NCBI GenBank assembly: GCA_026770585.1
Contig: MU646308.1
Location: forward strand, 1,829,082-1,839,804
Reading direction: 5' to 3'
DNA from: Baffinella frigidus
Lineage: Eukaryota > Cryptophyceae > Cryptomonadales > Baffinellaceae
DNA length: 10,723 bases
The first letter of the stretch is position 1, and each line of letters begins with the position of its first letter. This document shows, piece after piece, positions 6,497 to 10,723 of this stretch. Under the pieces are notes generated by a model, which had not been told where the DNA came from, made no database searches, and saw only the letters and a list, made by a program, of their open reading frames with translations. The position numbers were made by a program, and so were the translations under genes.

Positions 6497-6497
6497 G

Positions 6498-6540
6498 CAG
6501 GCAGCAACAGCATCAACAGCAGCAGTAGCAGCAGCAGCAA
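6498..6540 (+). repeat. CAG/CAA trinucleotide tract
   Basis: Imperfect CAG repeats are interrupted by CAA, CAT and one TAG. The in-frame TAG stops the polyglutamine reading, so it is unlikely to be a coding tract on this strand as it stands. Confidence 0.8.
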
Positions 6541-6699
6541 CGCGTGTTCAACATGAAGGCATGGGGCGTGCTCGGCAGAGGCCAGAGGAAGGGGTGCACG
6601 CGCTCCAGCGCCTCACCCACCCCCAAAGCGGCAGGGGATTGGTTCCCAGCAGCCCACGGCCGCAGCCGTTGGGACGGGTGCCCACACAGACAGCAGCAG

Positions 6700-6824
6700 T
6701 GCCACATAGGACTGTGACCAGCCCGGCGTACCGCACAGGACCCCAGGCGGACCCTCTGCTCCGTAGCATCGCCTCCTCACAGCGTTGACAGAGCACCACG
6801 TCGGCGGAAAAGGAAGGTGCAACC
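6700..6824 (-). repeat. Dispersed repeat F, copy 2 (inverted)
   Basis: Reverse complement of 681-825. The first 51 bases (6824 down to 6774) are identical, then it diverges with indels through GGGGTCCTGTGCGGT. It lies across the 3' part of the minus-strand signal-peptide frame and supplies the apparent N-terminus of a longer plus-strand frame that starts at 6785. Confidence 0.8.
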
Positions 6825-6962
6825 CGTGCTCTGGAGCGCTGGGAGCGGCCTCCGGGCATTGTCACGGGCTGTGGGAACGGGCAGGGGAAGGGTTGGGGGA
6901 GAACCGGCCACGACGGAGGTGGCGAGGCACGCGAGGACCGCGAAGAAAGCGAGGCGCTCCAT
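6777..6962 (-). CDS. Possible secreted protein, 5' exon or truncated gene
   Basis: The frame starts with ATG at 6962 on the minus strand and reads MER followed by the hydrophobic core LAFFAVLACLATSVVAG, then SPPTLPLPVP. This has the three-part layout of a secretory signal peptide, with a likely cleavage after SVVA or VAG, so the product would enter the ER. Residues after about 46 are encoded by dispersed repeat F (6824 and below) and end in a stop at 6777. Either repeat F interrupted the gene, or an intron begins before it. CCCGTGACA near 6873 contains a GT but is not a strong donor. No domain is recognisable in the 26 residues between signal and repeat. The frame is divergent from the lipoyl-like gene, with starts 119 bp apart. 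A chance signal-like frame in GC-rich DNA cannot be excluded. Confidence 0.35.
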   Translation of the reverse strand: MERLAFFAVLACLATSVVAGSPPTLPLPVPTARDNARRPLPALQSTGCTFLFRRRGALSTL

Positions 6963-7081
6963 CCCCGACAAATCTTGGGGGGAAGATTTTGTTGACTAAT
7001 CGCGGTTGTCGAGCCTCACAACCTGAACCTGAAGTGGATCAAATCGAGTCTGGTGCTCCCGGGGGCAAACTCTCTCCCCCA
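6963..7081. promoter_or_regulatory. Possible shared promoter between divergent starts
   Basis: 119 bp separate the minus-strand ATG (6962) and the plus-strand ATG (7082). An imperfect inverted repeat, GACAAATCTT / AAGATTTTGT with a six-G spacer, lies at 6967-6992. I see no TATA box. The assignment rests only on position between two putative starts. Confidence 0.25.
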
Positions 7082-7923
7082 ATGCTGAGAGCCGCGCGTC
7101 TGGGTAGAGTGCTCGTGAAGGGGGGGGCGGCCGCGCGATCGCGGCTGCCCCGCACCCAAAATGCATCGTTCGTTTCTGCTGCCTCGCGTTCTCATCCTAT
7201 CCCGTGGGTCGGGGTGCCTCCTGTGCCTTCATTTACGCAGCGAAAAAGTTCGGAAGGATTCGCCCTGGTACCGCGGAGAGCGCTCTCGGCCAAGGCGGAT
7301 ACGGCGGCGGTCGGCAAGGCGGGGGCTGCAGGAGACACGCGCATTGTGCAGGAGGTGCCGGGCAGCCGTTTCTGGAACGAGGTCTACGAATCCTTGGACC
7401 TGGATGGGCTGAGCTCGACGCCGGAGGGGGAGCAGAAGGCCAAGGGCGGCACGGTGATTGAGGTACGTGTGGATGCAGCAGGCTGGGACATGTTGTGATC
7501 ACATACGGGCCACACGACATATGGGTGCACAGCACTGTTGCCGTTCCGCGAACGGGGCATGTACAGATTGGACCAGGGTCGGGACCATTTTTTAAGGCAC
7601 CACCCCGTGAGACAGCCTCGGGGCTGTGTGTGACGCCGCGTGTCCTAGCCATGCCTTTCTCAGGTTGACCAACTATTCCCACGTTGGCATGCTGAGTTTG
7701 CGATAGAAACCCGTCATCTTTGGAGCGGAAACGAGCCTGGGTTCACAAATTTGCTTCGTGGTCAAACAGACACAAACTGAGCCTCAGTGTCTTCTCTCAG
7801 TGGTTCAAGAAGCCGCGGGACGCGGTGAAGAAGGGCGACAAGCTTCTGGAGGCTGAGTTCTTCGGGATCGTCGTCGAGCTCAAGGCTGAGCGCTCGGGCT
7901 TCCTCTCCCAGCGCTACGTCATG
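7082..7923 (+). CDS. Mitochondrial lipoyl-domain (2-oxoacid dehydrogenase E2-like) protein, 5' exons
   Basis: Exon 1 is 7082-7462 (127 codons) and exon 2 starts at 7801. Residues 1-57 have no acidic residue and many arginines (MLRAARLGRV..), as in a mitochondrial presequence. ALVPRRALS at 61-69 is a plausible cleavage area. Spliced, residues 122-166 read GGTVIE-WFKKPRDAVKKGD-KLLEAE, then VVELKAERSGFLSQ. This aligns without gaps to the lipoyl domain of dehydrogenase E2 subunits (GT..W.KK.GD.V..GD.L.E.ETDK..V...A...G.L). These domains carry a swinging lipoamide between active sites. Here ETDK is EFFG, so the modified lysine is glycine (149), and the first GD is RD. An insertion of about 25 residues (94-120) follows the VP of the first strand. 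The end at 7923 is arbitrary: the frame stays open to 8094 but enters repeats. The 3' exons, including any catalytic domain, are not in view. I started at 7082 because upstream in-frame sequence is repeat F. E2 type is undecidable. Confidence 0.6.
7463..7800 (+). other. Spliceosomal intron, 338 bp, phase 0
   Basis: Donor GAG|GTACGT at 7463 and acceptor TTCTCTCAG|TGG at 7800, with a pyrimidine-rich run before the AG. ACTGAG near 7777 is a possible branch site. Removing it joins ..GTVIE to WFKKP.. in frame, restoring the family pattern GTV.EW.KK. Without splicing, the frame reads VRVDAAGWDML and stops at 7498. The domain match across the junction is the main support. Confidence 0.75.
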
Positions 7924-8224
7924 GTTTCGAGCCCCCATCACCACCAACCCTCACGGAAAGACCAAATCGTCGATTTTCAGACCTCAAATTCACCTTGCAG
8001 ACACCCAAGATCTGGGGTGTCTGATCTTAAGTTGACAAGATCTTGGTACATAATCGACTTGTGGGAACAGGTCGAGATCAATGCAGTAAGTTGACCTTAA
8101 GTCAACTGGTTGATCCTCGGCAGTAAGTTGCCAGGGAGGGTGCTCCCAGAGCACCCACTAGACTTGAGACACTGGGTTTAAGGGGTGTTGACTTAGGTGA
8201 AATGTTCTGGCTCGCAGTGCAGTA
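7924..8224. other. Downstream of the exon: hairpin-bearing non-coding sequence or intron
   Basis: Hairpins CAGACACCC/GGGTGTCTG (7998-8023) and GGGTGCTC-CCA-GAGCACCC (8138-8156) occur here. GCAGTAAGTTG is repeated at 8083 and 8121. The first copy contains a textbook GTAAGT donor in phase with exon 2, but the translated sequence before it has no relation to lipoyl domains, so I treat it as repeat. Confidence 0.4.
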
Positions 8225-8233
8225 GGATCCTAC
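8222..8233. repeat. Perfect 12 bp palindrome
   Basis: GTAGGATCCTAC, immediately upstream of the first copy of the direct repeat at 8231. Confidence 0.6.
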
Positions 8234-8300
8234 AACATTCCAGGGTTGTCTGGTACTAATCCTTCCCTGTCAAGTTACCGTCTTGGCACATAGCCCACAT
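8231..8300 (+). repeat. Direct repeat G, copy 1
   Basis: TACAAC, then CTGGTACTAATC, TCCCTGT and TTGGCACA. Matches 8461-8530 in order with indels. A TAGCCC/GGGCTA hairpin follows at 8291-8309. Confidence 0.55.
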
Positions 8301-8315
8301 AGCGGGCTACGAAAG

Positions 8316-8344
8316 GATTCTTGGTGGCTGAGCCACCAAGAATC
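8316..8344. repeat. 29 nt hairpin with one-base centre
   Basis: GATTCTTGGTGGCT (8316-8329), a single G, then AGCCACCAAGAATC (8331-8344). The arms are perfect 14-mers. A one-base loop could not form as RNA or single-stranded DNA without opening inner pairs. Confidence 0.75.
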
Positions 8345-8460
8345 GGTTGGGATGTCCGTAGGAACACCCCTGTGTCCCTACAGAGGGCCTACCGTAAGGT
8401 CCTATGGATTATTCACCTGTGGGTTATTCACGAAATCCCTTTGTAGTCCGCTGTGTGGAG

Positions 8461-8530
8461 TACAACAAATGGCAATTCGAGGTTTCTCTGGTACGAATCT
8501 GTCCCTGTTAATTTGCCGCCCCGGCACACA
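8461..8530 (+). repeat. Direct repeat G, copy 2
   Basis: TACAAC..CTGGTACGAATC..TCCCTGT..CCGGCACA, collinear with 8231-8300. This copy runs into the large hairpin at 8513-8565. Confidence 0.55.
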
Positions 8531-8565
8531 ACCTGGCAGGTTCAGGTTTTGTGCCGGGACGGCAA
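8513..8565. repeat. Long hairpin, 23 bp arms
   Basis: The arm at 8513-8535 (TTGCCGCCCCGGCACA..) pairs with 8543-8565 with two mismatches and a 7-base loop. The terminal GACGGCAAGTCCG is also found in variant form at 9135-9147, next to the third C element. Confidence 0.75.
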
Positions 8566-8664
8566 GTCCGTTGTGCAGTAATGTTCCTGCAGATGTTTGA
8601 AAGAAAAATACTTGTTCCCGGATGATCTTGCTGGCGGACCAGCGTGTGCCCCGACCGGAGATTT

Positions 8665-9040
8665 GACGTTGGAATCTCGGTCTACTTGAGATCTGAGTGG
8701 AGGCAATCGCAAAAGTCGATTTCGACAAATTCCCTTCAAATTCTGTCAACTTTTGGAGAAAAGGCAGGAAATTCGGCCTTTTGTGTAAAGCGACTCGATG
8801 CGACTACCCACCCTCAGGTGCCGATGCTGGTCCGCGAACAAGCGGGAGAGCTCTTCTCTTATCTCAGAAAACGAGTTCTAAAACTCGTTTTCTTAAGTCA
8901 ATTCCCCTACAAATTCGTCAACTTATTCTTTACTCTCCGCATAAGTTGACAAAATTGTAGGGGAATTGACTTAAGAAAACGAGTTTTAGAACTCGTTTTC
9001 TGAGATAATCTCACACGTTCTTGACCCTGAATTCAAGGCC
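8665..9040 (+). repeat. Block H, long copy
   Basis: GACGTTGGAATCTC at 8666, GGTGCCGATGCTGGTC at 8818 and CTCACACGTTCTTGACC at 9010 occur in the same order, but closely packed, at 9150-9227. Compared with the short copy, this one has about 130 extra bases at 8682-8815 and the foldback element at 8860-9007. AAAAGGC/GCCTTTT (8759-8781) is a small hairpin in the first extra segment. Confidence 0.7.
8860..9007. mobile_element. 148 bp foldback element with 67 bp arms
   Basis: Arms 8860-8926 and 8941-9007 match at 65 of 67 positions around a 14-base loop. The termini are TATCTCAG / CTGAGATA, so TA may be the target duplication. Each arm holds its own inverted pair, GAAAACGAGTT / AACTCGTTTTC, so three nested folds are possible. 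The short copy of block H (9150-9227) lacks it: there GAGCTCCTC runs directly into TCACACG. The junction differs by a few bases, so the empty site is approximate. There is no reading frame inside. Confidence 0.8.
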
Positions 9041-9042
9041 AA

Positions 9043-9134
9043 ATTCCGGGTAGGTTCCAGGACAATGGATAAGACTCTAGTAAAAAGAGTTTAGATGGAC
9101 TGTATCCGTGAGGCCCCCGTTGGCTGCTAAGTGG
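9043..9134 (+). mobile_element. Family C element, 5'-truncated copy (C3)
   Basis: TTCCGGG.., then CAATGGATAAGA..CTAGTA and TTTAGATGGACTG run directly into TATCCGTGAGGCCCCCG and the terminus GGCTGCTAAGTGG at 9134. This is the same order as 983-1121. The CCACTTAGCAGC left terminus is missing. It serves as an empty-site reference for the interrupted copy at 3635-4101. Confidence 0.75.
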
Positions 9135-9235
9135 GGCGGCAAGTCCGTAGGACGTTGGAATCTCTGTGGTCGGTGCCGATGCTGGTCAGCGAACACGTAG
9201 CAGAGCTCCTCTCACACGTTCTTGACCTTGTTCTG
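9135..9235 (+). repeat. Block H, short copy
   Basis: GGCGGCAAGTCCG, GACGTTGGAATCTC, GGTGCCGATGCTGGTC, GCGAACA, AGAGCTC and CTCACACGTTCTTGACC are contiguous here, while in 8665-9040 they are separated by two extra segments. Confidence 0.7.
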
Positions 9236-9276
9236 TTACTGAAAACCTCCGCACCGTATGTGGGTTAACACCGAAT

Positions 9277-9308
9277 TTGGGTTTACAAGGCAGCTTTGGG
9301 TCTACACG
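9277..9308 (+). repeat. Direct repeat flanking the minisatellite, left copy
   Basis: TTTGGGTTTACAAGGCAG..TTTGGGTCTACACG. A matching copy lies at 9524-9557, so the minisatellite and palindrome between them are bracketed by direct repeats. Confidence 0.6.
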
Positions 9309-9351
9309 CGAGGGGGGGCTTCTTCTTCATTGTTCTAGCCTCGTGGAAAGT

Positions 9352-9468
9352 GATCAACTTACCAACTCGATCAACTTACCAACGCAATCAACTCACTCGC
9401 TCGACAACTTACCAACTCGATCAACTCACTACCTCGTCAACTTACCAACTCGGTCAACTTACGAACTA
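9352..9468 (+). repeat. Minisatellite, seven units of 16-17 bp
   Basis: Units start at 9352, 9369, 9386, 9403, 9419, 9436 and 9452, with consensus GATCAACTTACCAACTC. The third and fifth units carry CTCACT in place of CTTACC, giving a partial two-unit higher-order pattern. Confidence 0.9.
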
Positions 9469-9479
9469 CGCACCTCACT

Positions 9480-9523
9480 GGTCTACAACTGTTGTACACG
9501 TACGTGTAAAACAGTTGTAGACC
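9480..9523. repeat. 44 nt near-perfect palindrome
   Basis: Outer arms GGTCTACAACTGTT / AACAGTTGTAGACC are perfect. The centre TACACGTACGTGTA is itself a perfect 14 bp palindrome. Only one opposing base pair (G against A) fails. There is no spacer, so cruciform extrusion is possible. A shortened relative, GGTCTACACG..TTACACGTACGTACC, lies at 9545-9573. Confidence 0.85.
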
Positions 9524-9557
9524 TTTGGGGTTAAAAGGCAGGTTTTGGTCTACACGT
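9524..9557 (+). repeat. Direct repeat flanking the minisatellite, right copy
   Basis: TTTGGGGTTAAAAGGCAGG..TTTGGTCTACACG, matching 9277-9308. Confidence 0.6.
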
Positions 9558-9640
9558 GTTTTACACGTACGTACCGTTCTCGCAGGAGGGAGAGCTTCTG
9601 GAGAGAGGGAAGCACGCGTGTCTGCTCCTGGCTGAGCCAG

Positions 9641-9883
9641 AGGAGGAAATCGCCCTCGACCGCAAAGCCGAGGTCTGAAAACTCTGCCCCACTTGGCCCC
9701 AGTTGCGTTTACTCATCGTTTTCACGCCAAAAGTTGACGGATTTTTACCAGGAAACAGGGAAATCCAGGAGGACATCGCGCTCGATCGCAAGGCTGGGGT
9801 CTTCTAGCTCTGCCTCAGTTGGGTTGACTGATCGTGTTCACGCCAAAAGTTGACGGATTTGTACCAGGGAAGAGGGCAATCCA
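9641..9883 (+). repeat. Tandem duplication, period 126
   Basis: The two units start AGGAGGA.ATCGC at 9641 and 9767. A 24-base block containing CACGCCAAAAGTTGACGG is identical in both (9720-9743 and 9838-9861), followed by TACCAGG. Other parts have diverged by substitutions and small indels. Frames across both units contain different stops, so there is no sign that a repeat protein is maintained. Confidence 0.85.
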
Positions 9884-10182
9884 CTTCCGGTCTCCTTATT
9901 TTGAAGAGACCAGGTAGACTTCAAAATCTTATACATTCATCAAAATCCTATAGATGTAACTATAGACTGTTTTTTCAACACCTGCGCCGCGCATGACGCA
10001 CGACGCAGGTCACCGAGAGACAGTGCTAGGGTTTCTGCACACCACTCACGCTCCGGATGTTGCGCCTGTTCCCTGCCCCGGATACGGTCTGTACTGCAGC
10101 GGCAACTAATCAGGGCAGGGTTGGTGCTAGGAAAAGCTGGATGGGGGAGTAATGCTACAAGCTAATACTAGCGGACCCCTTA
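9884..10182. other. No gene seen; small inverted repeats
   Basis: ACCTGCG/CGCAGGT at 9980-10010 and CCCTGCCC/GGGCAGGG at 10071-10120 are the only structures noted. GTGCTAGG is repeated at 10023 and 10124. Confidence 0.45.
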
Positions 10183-10269
10183 GCCTACGGTAGGAACCCC
10201 CCCTCCTCCTACGACGTTTAAAATCAAAAGGTCTTTAAAAGTCGTAGGAGGGGGGCTCCTACCGTAGGC
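10183..10269. mobile_element. Inverted-repeat element with GCCTACGGTAGGA termini
   Basis: The left arm, 10183-10222, pairs with the right arm ending at 10269. GCCTACGGTAGGA / TCCTACCGTAGGC is perfect. Pairing continues through a C/G run, CCTCCTACGAC / GTCGTAGGAGG and TTTAAA, with a four-base insertion in the left arm. It is 87 bp with a short AT loop. The left flank is TA and the right is AA, so a decayed TA duplication is possible. Confidence 0.65.
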
Positions 10270-10723
10270 AACCCGTAGGTTCTAAGTACCTCGCTGGCTT
10301 TAGCTTTTCGGATGAGGAGGGAACGAGAGGCTCACGCGACTGCTGACTTTTGAGAGGTGTTGACTTTCGAGCGGTGTTTCTGCTGCCAAAAAAATGCCTG
10401 ATGTAGGTCCTCTCGGCCACGGTGTCAGTCGGTACTCAATTCGCCAAACCAAGGCCGAAAACTTGTCTTGTGGAATTTTTAAGAAAAAGTGTCTAGTGGA
10501 ATTTCCCCCTGAACATGATTTTCACCCCCCCCCGGCGTGTAGCACGACCTTCTCACGAACGCATTCCGGTCCGTATCATCGATGCAGAGCACCGAAGAAG
10601 CAGATCGAGCACGAGCCCATAACCTTCAGGAAGCCCGTTGGAGCCATTAGATCCTGAAAATCATTTTCACCCCACCCCTGTGTAGGACGACCTTTTCGCG
10701 AACGCGAACGGATCGGTGTCCTC
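10270..10723. other. No recognised gene; direct repeat
   Basis: TTTTCACCCC..TGTAG.ACGACCTT.TC.CGAACGC occurs at 10519-10562 and 10664-10705. An 87-codon frame starting at 10394 crosses the first copy, shows no recognisable domain, and I do not call it. Confidence 0.45.

Noticed and set aside
6498-6528. Polyglutamine coding tract
   Set aside because: The CAG run contains an in-frame TAG and the frame upstream has no gene character.
6785-7081. N-terminal extension of the lipoyl-like protein to a start at 6785
   Set aside because: The first codons are the antisense of repeat F and the following arginine-rich residues have no family support. The ATG at 7082 begins a good presequence.
8042-8085. 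GTAAGT donor at 8086 as the true end of exon 2
   Set aside because: It is in phase and a perfect donor, but the preceding residues lie in hairpin-bearing repeat sequence and GCAGTAAGTTG is repeated at 8121.
8138-8156. Rho-independent terminator
   Set aside because: The hairpin has no following T-run, and the context is eukaryotic.
9352-9468. CRISPR array
   Set aside because: Units of 16-17 bp are contiguous with no unique spacers, and the sequence is eukaryotic.
10394-10657. 87-codon frame near the right edge
   Set aside because: It crosses one unit of a direct repeat and shows no recognisable domain.

Overview
The window looks like nuclear DNA of a eukaryote, most likely a protist or alga with a repeat-rich genome. 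I cannot name the species. The evidence is a GT-AG intron that splits a recognisable protein domain exactly in phase, an N-terminus shaped like a mitochondrial presequence, and many small hairpin-like elements flanked by TA. No bacterial operon layout, tRNA, rRNA or CRISPR array is visible. Most of the open reading frames are chance translations of repeats.

Layout. Bases 1-1121 hold a GC-rich tandem repeat, one TA-flanked foldback element (family A), dispersed repeats E and F, and an element with TIR CCACTTAGCAGC (family C). Bases 1122-3265 hold no gene. They contain a 219 bp inverted-repeat element and several long, degenerate relatives of family A. Bases 3268-4219 hold the best-resolved structure: a C element interrupted by an A element, which is itself interrupted by a B element, with a second, inverted B element next to it. 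Two uninterrupted C copies elsewhere in the window serve as empty-site references. Bases 4220-5660 carry further A and B copies and one unassigned 104-codon reading frame. Bases 5660-6825 are G-rich and CAG-rich simple sequence plus an inverted copy of repeat F.

The only convincing gene is at about 7082-7923 (+): a mitochondrial-type presequence, then a lipoyl-like domain split by a 338 bp intron. The alignment position of the lipoylated lysine is glycine. Divergent from it, a minus-strand frame starting at 6962 encodes a good secretory signal peptide but runs into repeat F. The two starts are 119 bp apart and could share a promoter.

Bases 7998-9240 are dense in hairpins and paralogous blocks, including a 148 bp foldback with 67 bp arms. 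Bases 9277-9884 hold a 17 bp minisatellite, a 44 nt palindrome and a 126 bp tandem duplication. Bases 9884-10723 hold one more inverted-repeat element, a direct repeat and no recognised gene. No transposase is encoded here, so the small elements were presumably mobilised in trans.
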